Positions 32,135-44,056 of a stretch of DNA of 64,000 bases are shown piece after piece (the stretch's first letter is position 1; every line of letters starts with the position of its first letter). The notes beneath the pieces were generated by a model. It did no database searches and was not told the DNA's origin. It saw only the letters and a list, made by a program, of their open reading frames with translations. Position numbers and translations under genes: made by a program. The stretch is from the NCBI GenBank assembly GCA_977006965.1, contig OZ345352.1, positions 2,666,001 through 2,730,000 on the forward strand. Direction: 5' to 3'. This DNA comes from Phymatolithon calcareum (taxonomy: Eukaryota > Rhodophyta > Florideophyceae > Hapalidiales).

Positions 32135-34012
32135 ATGGCGCTTCTGTCAACCAGTCTTTTACTGCTGGTTCTTGTTGCTCACGTCGCTGCGCTGTCCAAA
32201 AAATACGACCAGGGTCCTTCTTCACTCAGCGAAAATGCACAGTTGTATTGGACCTTGCACAATGATACTCGTCGAATTTCCCTCGCTCTCACGTTGAACG
32301 ACACAGCCGTGCTTTCCGAATCCGGTGCCGCATGGGTCGCGCTCGGCGTCTCCGAAGACACCTCTGGGTCAATGCTTGGGTCTGACATCGCAAGTGTGGA
32401 ATTTGGACCCAGGATGCTAAACAATTGCACTTTCCGTGATCGATACGTCCCCTTCACGGCCTATCCCATCGGCGAGGATTCCGTCAACGGGTCGAGTGTG
32501 TTTCCAAACCAAGATGCATGCCAGAACGACGGAAGTTGGAAACTGGTTGCATGTACACGGAATCCGACAGACGGTTCGGCTGCGCTTGAATTGGAGCGAA
32601 GTCTAGATGCTCACGATGACCAGGATCACCCTATCCATGCTGGAAGCCAGGCCATGATTTACGCGTATGGTGCATCAGGTTTCGCATATCACGGGAAAAA
32701 TCGTCGAAGTTCGCGCGTCGTACTATTCAACGAAGATGGAACCTATCCGACCACCGAGGATTTGCCATTGCCACCGGATATCACGTTCACACATACGATT
32801 GTGGCTACCAATTATTCCGTTCCTTCAGCGAATGTCACTACATACGCTTGCACGAGCAGCGTTGTCCCGGTTCCGAAAGGCGGGAAACGTGCGCTGGTTG
32901 CCGTAGACCCGATCATTATGAGCGCATCCGGCCAGAATAAGGCACATCATCTTGTTCTGTTTGCGTGCAAGCATACAGCATATGCCAGACGCTTTTCTAA
33001 CACCGAGTACTGCATGAACGACGGGCCCTTTAGGAACGACGGCGCGTGCATCTCGTTTATCTACGTATGTAAGTTTGAACTGCCCTCCCTTAGGGTTGTG
33101 AAAGTCGTGTACGGTTCATCTTCTTACTGAACCTCTTATTTTGCATTTTGACATACAGGGGCGGTGGGCATGGGTCGATTCGTGTTGCCTGAGGGTGTGG
33201 GTTTTGAAATTGATGAAACCAACAACTATTTGGTGATGGAAACACATTTCGATAACCCTGAAAGAGCCACAGATGCAGTCGATGTTTCTGGAGCGAAATT
33301 GTATTTCGCGGACACGCGGCCCACGCAAGCAGGATTGCTAGTTTTGGGCGACGTAGGCGGAAGTTTGTTCGGTCGCCAAGTAAGAAACAAGTTTGAGTAT
33401 ATGTCTACATGCCCTTCGAATTGCACATCGACCTGGAAAGGAAATATTAACGTCTTTGTTAGTGCCCTCCACATGCACACGACGGGGCGCAAAATATATA
33501 CTAATCGGTTTGACAAGGACGGCAAATTCATCGAGAGAATCAACGCGGTAAGGAAATTGAAACTCCCGATCACCTTTCGTTTTTTGAAATCAGTATCGCA
33601 TTCTAACTTTCCAATCGTTCTGGATTTGTTTCTTCAGATCGAATACTGGAGCAATGATCACCAATATTTGAAAGAGTTTAGAAAACCGAAGCAGATATCG
33701 CCTGGTGACATACTGAGTACGACATGTGAGTATGACACAAGCAAGCGTCCTTCCACGAAGTTTGGAAGAGCCACCAAGGATGAGATGTGCCTCGACTTTT
33801 TGTTCTACTATCCACTGCAAAAGCGATTCGAATCCAGCGGGGGAGCATTTGCGTGCTCAATGTATCAACTTCAAGGAAGCACGAGCGGCACTCTTTGTGG
33901 TACACCAGGGGACAATCGGACGCTTGTTATGCAAGCAAACCCGACTTTCAACGACACCGTGGACACTCCGGAGAAGTTTGGCAAGGACCCAGCCACCTGT
34001 TCTGTCGAATAG
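32135..34012 (+). CDS. secreted DOMON + copper type II monooxygenase (copy 1), truncated before Hint
   Basis: Three exons, 32135-33068, 33159-33547 and 33638-34012, give 565 residues. ATG 32135 is chosen because it opens the signal peptide MALLSTSLLLLVLVAHVAA, which is conserved in copy 2. A DOMON domain (about 25-195, YWTLHNDTRRISLALTLND onward) precedes the two halves of a PHM/DBM-type ascorbate-dependent copper monooxygenase. All six expected copper ligands are visible: HH in KAHHLVLFAC, H in METHFDNP, H-M-H in LHMHTTGRK and M in DEMCLDFLFYYP. The splice at T|GG creates the Trp of WAVG, a family hallmark. Introns are 90 bases each, and the second has no in-frame stop. A TAG at 34010 replaces a sense codon of copy 2, so the Hint domain behind it is cut off. 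It probably hydroxylates a secreted or wall substrate; the substrate is unknown. Confidence 0.85.
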
Positions 34013-34600
34013 ATGAATAGCAGTGGAAATAGTAGCCAGATAGCGAAGAACGTTACAAGCTGCTTTCCGGAAACCGCAGTCGTGCATACTCGAAATGGGA
34101 AAATGTTCATGCGAGACCTGCGTGTCGGGGACGAGGTGCTTGTGGACAACGGGACGTACTCCAAAGTGCTCATGTTCACACATCGTCTGTCTACCGAAAA
34201 ATATGAGTTTATTGAGCTGAGCACTTCGGGACACAAGATTACACTGACTCACGGCCATTATCTTTACGTCAACGGTGCACTTGCACCTGCTGGAATAGTT
34301 CGGGTTGGAGATGCATTGTGGACGGAAAATGGGACTACCGAGAAGGTCGTGCGCCTGCGATATATCACTAGGAAATGACTGTACAACCCACAAACTATGC
34401 ACGGTGACATTGTGGTGGATGGAGTTACCTCAAGTACGTACACGACGGGCGTGCAACCCAGCGCTGCACACGCGATGCTTGCGCCAATGAGAGGGGAGAT
34501 GGAAGCTTTCGGATGGAGCGTTTCTGCGTTCGAAAGAGACGAGTATGCCGCTGTGCGCGTCTATTCATTTATTAGAAGTTTGCTTCAGGGAGAAATCTAG
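34013..34600 (+). pseudogene. severed Hint domain of monooxygenase copy 1
   Basis: After the TAG the same frame continues with SCFPETAVVHTRNGKMFMRD, LRVGDEVLVDNGTYS and HKITLTHGHYLYV, a Hedgehog/intein (Hint) fold with the leading Cys and the TxxH site. A second nonsense codon, TGA at 34376, stands where copy 2 has GGA (RK*LYNPQT). The end (VVDGVTSSTYTTG, YSFIRSLLQGEI) then stays open to 34600. Two independent stops with otherwise well-kept sequence suggest recent decay. Confidence 0.85.
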
Positions 34601-36423
34601 GCGATTGTGGGGAACATAGGGAAACAGCATATAGTTTGGAAAGACAATTTATCCATTCGGAGTTAAAGTACGCTTGTTTAATAGTTCAAGAGCGATGGCG
34701 CACCACGTCGAACCTGTAGTTTATCTTCAAAAGATCAATGGCACTCTTGCTGAAGGGCTCTCATCTGCGGAGCTTAGCGTTTCTCAATCTATCAATTGAT
34801 GAAAGATCTAAGAGCGTTGCTTTCAGGATCAGATTAGAGAGTGACGGTTAAGAGCGAAGCTACAGGCTCAGGAAAAATTAGCACTTTAGAATGATTGGTA
34901 GCACATGAATTTTTTATTGAGGAAATTCACTACATGGCAACCAAAAGTGGAAATTTTCACTACATGGCCACCGCTCGCCGAACCTACTACTCACCCTTAG
35001 CCAAGCGTACTATCATAACTCACTCTAGCCAAAACTACTATTCATCCGTTTGTCAAAGCAATCTGTACGACAGTATAATTTATTGCGCGCACTACTCTCT
35101 ATGCTTTAGATCCTCGTCGCAAATAGCATCTCCATCATCGCAAGCGTTAAGTTCGATGATCATGGACTGAGCCGCTTTGTCGATGTGTTTTCGTTTCGGC
35201 TCGACAAGGTTGTGAATGTTGGGCCTCCGCATGTCTGCGAAAAGTGACCAATGTTTCCGTACGAGGAGCAGTGACGGGCCCTCATTTCGGACGGAAACTA
35301 GTGCTTCTTGCACTTGCGGGCCGCCTTAGCCACAAGGTCAAACGGCACCAAATCATCCTGCACTTGCTGGTCTCCAGTGACTGCAACACGCGTGATGCTA
35401 ACCTCATGCTGCTAGGTCCACGTTCTCAACATGCATACTTTCCCGAACCAGTGCTTGTTCCATGGGTCCAACGACACCCGATGCTGCACCTAGCGCCTAG
35501 AAGCATACAAAAGTGCACTGAGCACTTGTTGCGCTTCGCCACGAGGTGGGCCTCGCCAATCGACGGGTTGTGGGAGATTGCGGCGTTGTATGATTCACAT
35601 TAATACAAGAACATGCACTTTTCCTTTTCCCAACACACGAGAAGCGAAAAAGTTTCAGGTAGTTTCTTCGTCGACAAAATCCTTCGTTTACAAGCCAAAA
35701 ACGAAGCATTTCGGGTTGCAAGAACTTTACTCTCACTACGCAGAGCTGGCCGCATATCGTTTCTAGGACTTTAAGGATACTGTAGATGTAGGTCGGAATA
35801 GTGTTGAAGCTCGGTAACTGCAATGAATACTTCGAAAGGGGGCTTCCACCATTCGAAATGGACTATTTTTTAATCCTTTTTTGTTGATTTTTATTCTTTT
35901 TTAAAAGAATAAAAAGCAACAAAAAAGGATTCAACAAAAAAGGATTAAAAAAATAAAAATCAACAAAAAAGTGGGATGTCCAATTTGGGCCAGATTTTCC
36001 CAGTAACAAATGTGTACTACGAGAGGGTTATAGCCTTAGAGTCTTACGAATGTACGCACAAGGCTTAATCAGTTACTAACTTCTAGTGTGCAGTCCGTTA
36101 AAGTCTTGTTAACCGCATAGCGAAGAAGTCGTTGGTGGGTACAGCACAGGGCTACTAGCAAGTAGATTTTTATTGATTGCTAGATACAGTGCAATTCGAT
36201 TTGCAAGTAGCAGTCCCGGCGATTGTCTGCAAGTTGTATTGCAAGTAGAGGATCTCAGTGCGCTGTATCCACACGTGGACTGAACGCCACGTCAGTACTG
36301 TAAACACTTGAATTGGTGCTCTACGTTTGTGACTATGATGGATTCGGCATAATACGTACCGAGATGGTACAGTATAAATTAGAGAGTGCATGACATGCAC
36401 TACATTGTGTCCTCTCAACACAG
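34601..36423. other. no supported gene; contains an A/T-rich hairpin
   Basis: ORFs around 35244-35603 show no domain. Inverted AT-rich repeats lie at 35869-35975. Confidence 0.45.
35869..35975. repeat. AT-rich foldback with duplicated arm
   Basis: AATCCTTTTTTGTTGATTTT and TATTCTTTT are followed by AAAAGAATAAAAAGCAACAA and AAAAGGATT, pairing over about 30 bases. The right arm is repeated once more with AAAAATCAACAAAAAAGTGGG. Confidence 0.8.
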
Positions 36424-36732
36424 TCAAACATTTTGCAATTCGTATTGCAAGTAGGCGGGTTTTTTGCAGTCCCACTCCAGTACAAGTAGATTGCAGTATA
36501 CTGCAAGTCCAGTATACTGGATAGGACCCCTGGTACAGCATAGCTGCTCGCATAAGCAGGCCTCCCTCAGGCACCGACACTGTTGGCATTTATCGACACC
36601 ATCAGCAACGGAATCGAAGGTTTGCGACCGTGTCGTACCGACAGGGTTAATCCGATGAAGTGTGTTGTTGTCCAGGAGTGCGACATCGTCTGCGTATTCA
36701 AGTTTGTCGATTCGGAGTGTGGATGATGGCAA
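36424..36732 (-). pseudogene. LINE reverse transcriptase fragment (LEYADD)
   Basis: TLRIDKLEYADDVALLDNNT near the start carries the catalytic YADD box in the same context as 7729-8295 (RLEYADDSVFIDE). Similarity fades after about residue 45, where Cys-rich sequence of low coding quality follows. It is a short fragment only. Confidence 0.6.
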
Positions 36733-37319
36733 AGTGGAAGCAGAGAATTTGCATGAAGTGGAAGACCGTAGAAAGCGTGATCCTTTGGACCAAAGACACG
36801 GCAGACGAAAGCTTCACCATCTCGAGGTGCCCGCAGGCGCTTCGAAGTGAAGTACTGAGGGAAACACTAACGGAACAGGGAGTTTCAGACACCAAACGGA
36901 CTGACAGAATCAAGAAATCAAAAACGTGCTTGGGTATCTCAGATGGCTTGGAATGTTCACAAATGGCGTCCATTCCGCAAGATCAATCAAAATGTACAAA
37001 TATCTCGTTCACTTAAGATGGGGATATGCTAAATACTTGACACTGTGGACCACCAAGTTGGAATCGGAAGTAAGATAGATAGGAAGAATCCATGTCCTTC
37101 TTGCAAATCCTGAACAATGCAGACAGAACAAGTGTGGACAGGTCCAGGGCAATTTCCCGCATCCTCTAAACAAAGGGAAGAATAAATGTCCTACCGTGAC
37201 GCTCCATACAAAGACTTATAAGCAGGGATCCTCCCAATTCAATTTTATTGCAATTAATTGCAAAAAATTGCAAGTTGCTATGTATTGTATGGAGATTTAG
37301 AAATTGCAATCCTATACTA

Positions 37320-37435
37320 TTGAATGCTTATTCCCCTAAGGGCTAGCAAGAAGTGGTTCATTTTTTCCTCTACTTAGAGTACGACATGGCGTTAATCCTG
37401 TTAACTAATTGTGAGCACGCTTCTTCTCTGCCGGC
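37320..37435 (-). repeat. LINE 3'-end repeat
   Basis: GAATGCTTATTCCCCTA, GGGCTAGCAAG, TACCTCTACTTAGA-like and GCTAATCCTGTTA blocks, shared with 44995-45115. Read on the minus strand, the TGCTAGCCCC-TAGGGGAATAAG end resembles the LINE ends at 4670-4715 and 11245-11280. Confidence 0.55.
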
Positions 37436-39099
37436 CGTTCGTCAATAGACAATTCCGCCCGAAGCAGCTTCGGTAGTTCCAAGTTGCGCGAGTTCTCATG
37501 GACGGCCAGAACATATTTTTCAATAAAAATGCATTTTGAAACTGTGTCCTTACTTTAAGCTGGCATTCTCCCGTTGACTGTACTTTTTGAAATTTATCTT
37601 CGTCTGACACACATGTGTGCATGTATGAATTTGTTCATTGTACAGTATGGATCGGAAGAACGGTTGTACCTGTATGCATTCAGTTGAAGTCACTGGACAA
37701 ACAGAGGTCTATTTTGGGTGGTTCGCGATACACATTAACTTTTTAGCTTTCTGCACAGTCTGAAATTCGCTTAGAAGCGTAACGGGAATGAATTTTCGCT
37801 AGTGTTCGCTTTTGAAAAATATAATGAATATTCACTAGAATATAGTGAATGAAATGCGAATGAATATTCTCTTGTGACATCGTAGTGAACTGAATGTAAA
37901 TGAAAATTCGCTCTAACACATTGCACGACCCGGGATGTCGCTAAACTCGCCCAAGGCGCTCCGGTGCAGACAAGACTGCAGTGCACTATCTGGAGATTAC
38001 GGGGCCTTGCGTGGGTGCTTTCGACTGCTTGCAGGACGGGAAGCCGTGCAAGCAATGAATGGAACCCTGCACGAGACACATATGATTCAAGTTCGACAGG
38101 CACTTGGGCCCCCGTCTTGCGTACCAGCACAGCTAGACACTCAGGGTATGTCTGTCATCGCAAAGATAAATAATCAAAGAGTGACACACTCTTGGAAACT
38201 AGAAGGAACTCCAGAAATGGGGACCCGAGCAACCCAGTTTTCTACAGATCGTCGACGTGCGGTGTTCTATTATTTCGTTTCTGCGTTCACTACCCGCCGG
38301 CAGTTTAGCGGTATCGACATCGGTGATTTGATTACCTCTGCCTATTCTGCCAACCAAAGTACCGAACGCTTAAAATCCGGGGATGTCCTGGACTTACTTT
38401 GTCTCCGACCTTCCAGCTTTTCCTTTCATTTTTCCGTTTGTCATTCTCGCAAGCGATCTACGTCCAGCGGCCTCTAACAGCACACGAACAGGACGGGCAT
38501 TTTAGTATATTCTCTGTTTTGTAAGATTCCAACGAGCTCCCGGAAAGACAGAAATTTTCGCAGCTGTTCTTCCTTGTCAATCTCTTCCATTACTGACAGC
38601 GCAAAATGTTCCAAGCTCCCTGGAACAAAAATATGCAGTCCTCACTCGGATAAAGTCCGAAATGAGACCTGTGTCATTTATACGAGTGACGAGCTCAATG
38701 CGATTCGCATCCATTATTCACCTCTGCACGCCGCCATCGTGCACCGTCTTGTCCCATTTAGGAACAATACGACATATTGCTGAAGCCTCGCCCCTCGAGG
38801 GCGGCATTTTTTTATCTTCGGTCTAGAAAGGAGGGCTATCCACCCCGCTGCGGATAAACCATTGAGATCTTGTTTCATAAATTCTAAGAAATGCTTTACA
38901 CGTCCTAAAGAGAGTGAAGAAGTAAAACTAAGCATGACTTGTCCACCGTATTGTTCATTCGGCTTGCCCATCTTTTGAAGCTTTGTCAATGTTTTCCGTG
39001 AATCACGTACAGCAACCGGTTTTCCACTCCCTCCAGCGACCATGTGATAAGGGTACTACGGACCATTCTATCTCAATAAGCTGTATAATCGACAGGGCG

Positions 39100-39300
39100 A
39101 CTGATATTATCTTTCCTATCATAGTAGATAATATCACCACTATCATTTCGTGGTATTGACAAATGCAACATTAGATATGGGTTTTCCTATCGAAATAGGT
39201 ATCGCCGCGATTACATAATCCTATATTCGTGATAGAACATCACATTATCATAGCCTATGATAGGAAAAATCCTATCAACGGGATACGAATTTTTCTATCA
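39100..39300. repeat. cluster of short inverted motifs
   Basis: CCTATCA or its complement TGATAGG and the variants CTATCA and TGATAG occur many times in about 200 bases. One perfect hairpin TGATAGGA-AAAA-TCCTATCA lies at 39258-39277. It could be a protein-binding array or the end of a foldback element. Confidence 0.5.
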
Positions 39301-40598
39301 CTGCAAAATCCTGCGCCCTCAGTGTGGTGTAGAAAGTCCAGACGTAAATTATAGTAATTTACAGTTACAGTTTTTACAGCACAAGAAGTAGGGCATTATA
39401 CATAGAGCGTGTATGTGATTGTTACACCTTCTCTTTTGTTTTCTTGTTCTAGACTGTTCTCCAGGGCTACACGCGCTCGCTCTGCCACACTGAGATATGC
39501 TGCGCTTGCCCGTACTGTTTACAGTCGAGGGCTTCGGGATTGATTCCACTAAATGGACAAGGTGCTTGTAGAGGTTTGTGTAAAGGCAGAAGTTTAGGCA
39601 AAAGCATTATTCTAGTGAGCGATATCGGTCGGCAGTTTGCAGGAATATATGTACGTAGGGAACCATTGTGTTGGTAGCTTTCGTTTCTGAAAATGGCGAT
39701 TTTATTCTAATGCTCATCCATGTTGAATATGTCAACATTCGCAGTTTTATAAAAGGTTCGGCATGAACGCCACAACTGAACAAGGACGGACGCCTTCTCT
39801 TACAAGTGAGAGCTGGAGCATGTGTTCGAATTGATTGTGGCCTAGAGATCTGTCGAGACGTCAAGATACGAGAACTTCTCGCAGTAGAAGGTCAGTTCTA
39901 AAGAAGAGCATCAGAGTTAGATTTTAGGTAAGAAGACAAAGTAGAAGGAAAGAGGTACTGTGTGTAAAGATCAACGATCTCGCCCACATAGTTAAGCTGT
40001 ACTACAGTACTTGATAAAACCTAGTCCGTGTAATAAGCGGTACTGTAGTATTTGTTAAAATGAACTTTATTTACGAGCCTCGCCATATAATTTATCGACG
40101 GATAATAACATAGTTACCTTGCAAAAGAAAGAAATGAGTGGTTCAACAAAAATTCCTCCCAGGTTTGTCCAGAAAAAACGCGGTGAGATCAGCTGGTCAC
40201 CGCTCATATCTGAGCATACTTAGCGCATCTCGATGCCGATGTTGTGAGGAGATATGTGTTATCCCAGGGAGTTCGCATTAGGGCTTTTCCAATGTCATGT
40301 TACAATACGTTCCAAAAGCCCAAATACGTTAAACGTATGCTGCCACGGTATATCGACAGTACAACCAATTGCAATGAATGCTCTGAGTCTTTTTGAGTGC
40401 ATGGAAGCAATGGGTGTGCAATTAAGCCACATTTTCTACAGTAATCTCACTCTGATTGACGAAGTGCAATTGCGGTAGAAGAGCAGCCTTCCTGAATCAG
40501 TGGAAGGATGAACAGGGGAACCGCAATGCCCGTTGGCGACAAGCCGAAAACAGTTCGAGTTATGCGTTGCTGGTAGCTCAGGCGAATGAATAGTAAAT

Positions 40599-40652
40599 TT
40601 TTCATGGGGCGCTTGCCAGTCTTTATAAAGAATGGCAAGCGCCCCATGAAAA
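40599..40652. repeat. perfect hairpin, 20-base arms
   Basis: TTTTCATGGGGCGCTTGCCA at 40599-40618 pairs exactly with 40633-40652 around a 14-base loop. It sits at the edge of the duplicated flank of copy 2 and is absent at the matching place before copy 1 (after 31580), so it arrived after the duplication. Confidence 0.9.
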
Positions 40653-41417
40653 TCGTTCTTATTGGCAGAATCGTACCGTACGACCCCAAATAGACCACTA
40701 GCCTGCAAGAATTTGACGTTTTGGAATGTCGGATTTAGTTTACATTACAAAGGCCTTGACTTGTCCGATCTCCCGTGGTGACTCATAAGCGCTCTTGTTT
40801 GAAGCAAAAAGCGAAGCAAGAAGGTTTCAAGTGACCAGATTGCGCTACAGTATGATATGATAAAGAATCTTGCCAAACGCGCTCTGGTATCTCCAAGGTG
40901 TGGTACTGTAGCAAGTGACAGGGGTTCTTCTGCGTAGGAATGCCTTCATCGCCAAATAACCGTAACTAGTAAAGGAAGTAAAGGTATTACAATCGACCTG
41001 TATGAGTGCCAAATCGAGAGAACTACTTTTTATTTTCAAAATCAAAAATCCCTTCTGTATGTACAGTACAGCATTACATCCAGGTCAGAAACGGTCACGG
41101 ACTCGTGCTGACGTTGTACTTGCCAATGCCCCCGTGATGTATAGCCCTCCACCGAATCGTAAGTGGATTTATTGAGAAGGTAACATGTGTCTCAATTTGA
41201 AGAAGTGGACACCTTTCTACCGTGTCCCTCCTCCGAATCAGAATCTGCAATTGGCTGCAAGCAATCAGCTTGGCAGGAAAACGAAATTTTACAATATTGT
41301 GCATCGTGTGTGCATACGGTGGCGCGAGGTCATGCTGTAGAAAGAATTTGAACTTGATCCACAACCAGCTTGCTTCCTTTTTTGGAACCTAAATCCTCAG
41401 CTAGAGTAGCAGGGGCC

Positions 41418-43882
41418 ATGGCGCTTCTGTCATCCGTTCTTTTACTGCTTGTTCTTGCCGCTCACGTTTTTGCGCTGTCGAAAAAGTACGACCAAGGTCC
41501 TACATCACTCAGCGAAAATGCACAGTTGTATTGGACCTTGCACAATGACACTCGTCGAATTTCCCTCGCTCTCACGTTGAACGACACAGCTGTGCTTTCG
41601 GAATCCGGTATTGCATGGGTCGCACTCGGCATCTCCGAAGACACTTCTGGGTCAATGCTCGGCTCTGACATCGCAAGTGCGGAATTTGGACCCGGGATGT
41701 TCAACAAGTGTACTCTCCGCGATCGGTACGTACCCTTCACGGCCTATCCCATCGGCGAGACTTCCGGGAACGGGTCCGCAGTGTTTCCGAACGAAGATGA
41801 CTGCCAAAGCGACGGAAGCTGGAAACTGGTTGCATGTACAAGGAATCCGATCAACGGTTCGGCTACGCTGGAATTGGAGCGAAGTCTTGACGCTCACGAT
41901 GATCAGGATCGCCCCATCAGTTCTGGAAGCCAGGCCATGATTTATGCTTATGGTGCATCAGGTTTCGCATATCACGGGAAAAATCGTCGAAGTTCGCGCG
42001 TCGTACTATTTAACGAAGATGGAATTTATCCGACCACCGAGGAGTTGCCATTGCCACCGGATATCACGTTCACACATACGATCGTGGCTACAAATTATTC
42101 CGTTCCGTCAGTGAACGTCACTACATACGCTTCTACAAGCAACATAGTCCCGCTTTCGAAAGGTGGCAAACGTGTGCTGGTAGCCGTTGACCCGATCATA
42201 AGGAGCATGTCGGGCCAGAATAAGGCGCATCATCTCGTCGTCTTTGCGTGCAGACATACTGCTTTTGCCAGGCGTTTTACCAAAACCGCGTTTAGCACGA
42301 ACGAAGGGCCCTTTGAAAATGAGGGTGCTTGCACCGCGTTAATTTACATCTGTATGTTTGAGCTGCCTTTTGACAAGTCGTGAGAGATGAAAACTATGCA
42401 CGTTCTTACTGACCAATTTGTTTTGTATTTCGATATGCAGGGGCCGTGGGCGTTGGTCGATTTTTATTGCCCGCGGGTGTGGGCTTTGAAATTGATGAAA
42501 CCAACAACTATTTGGTGATGGAAACGCATTACGACAACCCTGACCGCGCGACAGATGTAGTTGATGTTTCTGGAGCGAAGCTTTATTTCGCAGACACGCG
42601 GCCCATGCAAGCAGGCATGCTAGCCCTGGGTGACACAACCGTAAGTTTGGTTGGTCGCACGGTCAGAAATAATTTTGAGTACACGTCTACATGCCCCTCG
42701 AATTGCACCTCGACCTGGAAAGGAGAGATTAACGTCTTTGTTAGCTTCCTACACATGCACACGACGGGCCGAAAACTCTACACTAATCGGTTCGACAAAG
42801 ACGGAAACTTTATTGAGCCTATCAATGCGGTAAGGAAATCAGAATTTTCAATCTCCACTCTTTTGTTTGCATCAGCCTCGTCTTCTAACTTACAATTCAT
42901 TCTGCATTCGTTTCGTCAGATCGAATACTGGAGCAATGATCACCAATACTTGAAAGAGTTTAGAATACCAAAGAAGATATCGCCTGGTGACATACTGAGC
43001 ACGACATGCGTGTACGACACAAGCAAGCGTCCGTCCACGAAGTTCGGATTGGAGACCAAAGATGAAATGTGCGTCGACTTTTTGTTCTACTATCCGCTGC
43101 AAAAGCGGTTCGAATCCGACACTAGTTTGTTCGCGTGCTCAATGATCCAGCTCGAAGGAAACACTACTGGCACTCTTTGTGGTGCGCCAGGGAACAACCA
43201 GACTTTTTCTTTCCAATCAAACCCGTCGTTCAACGACACCGTGGAAACTCCAGAGAAGTTTGGCAAGGCCCCGGCCACGTGCGCAGTTGAAGGAATAAAT
43301 GATAGTGCAAACGGTGGCCAAGGGGCGAAGAAAGGTACAAGATGCTTTCCGGGAACCGGCGTCGTACATACTCGAAATGGGAAAATGCTCATGAGAGACC
43401 TGCTTGTCGGGGACGAGGTGCTTGTGGACAACGGGACGTACTCCAAAGTGTTCATGTTTACGCATCGCGTGCCTACAGGAAAACATGAGTTTGTGGAACT
43501 GAGCACTTCGGGACACAAGATTACACTGACTCACGACCATTATCTTTACGTCAACGGTGCACTTGCACCTGCTGGAATAGTTCGGGTTGGGGATGCATTG
43601 CGGACGGAAAATGGGACAGCCGAGAAGGTTGTGCGCCTGCGACATGTCACTAGGAAAGGACTGTACAACCCGCAAACTTTGCACGGTAACATTGTGGTGG
43701 ATGGAGTTACCTCAAGTACGTACACAAAGGGGATAGAACCGACCGCTACACACGCGTTGCTCGCGCCGATGAGAGGGGCGATGGAAGCTTTCGGAGGGAG
43801 CATTACTGCATTCGAGAGAGATGAGTATGTCGCTGTGCGCTGGTATTCATTTATAAGAAGCTTGGTGCAGGGAGACAACTAA
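41418..43882 (+). CDS. secreted DOMON + copper monooxygenase + Hint protein (copy 2, intact)
   Basis: Exons 41418-42351, 42441-42829 and 42920-43882 give 761 residues. ATG 41418 starts the signal peptide MALLSSVLLLLVLAAHVFA. DOMON spans about 25-195. The monooxygenase spans about 205-560, with all six copper ligands (HH in KAHHLVVFAC, METHYDNP, LHMHTTGRK, DEMCVDFLFYYP) and the splice-made WAVG motif. Hint spans about 587-740: it starts CFPGTGVVHTRNGK, has VGDEVLVDNG, the TxxH site in KITLTHDHYLYV, and ends GNIVVDGVTSSTYT. The residue before the Hint Cys is Arg, not the Gly used in Hedgehog, so autocleavage is possible but unproven. Numerous N-glycosylation sequons support an extracellular location. 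Introns are 89 and 90 bases; the second is open in frame. It is the only copy with an unbroken Hint. AATAAA lies at 44051. Confidence 0.9.
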
Positions 43883-44050
43883 TCTCATTTTCTTGAAAAC
43901 ACAATTGCGCAACAACGCAATGACATTGTTTTGCACGAGGAAGACTATGAAGTCCCCCTTCACAGGTGGATTGCGTCTATTGCGAAGATCGCCGTCGAGA
44001 CAGAGCTCGAATGCGATGACACAGAATGTGAAACGTGCAATACATCTTCA

Positions 44051-44056
44051 AATAAA
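44051..44056 (+). terminator. polyadenylation signal of monooxygenase copy 2
   Basis: AATAAA 169 bases beyond the TAA, followed by a T-rich stretch (TTGCATTCTTTCCTTCTTT). Confidence 0.5.

Larger units (their letters stand above)
36733..41417. other. long stretch without a supported gene
   Basis: Includes a minus-strand LINE 3'-end repeat at about 37320-37435 (shared with 44995-45115), and an ORF at 37935-38477 (180 aa, plus) with no recognised domain. A cluster of CCTATCA/TGATAGG motifs lies at 39100-39300 (one perfect 8-base-arm hairpin at 39258-39277), and a 20-base-arm hairpin lies at 40599-40652. The copy 2 upstream flank begins near 40455. Confidence 0.45.

Noticed and set aside
37935-38477. 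180-aa ORF as a gene
   Set aside because: No recognisable domain, signal or paralogue in the window; a minus-strand ORF overlaps. It is left in the gap description.
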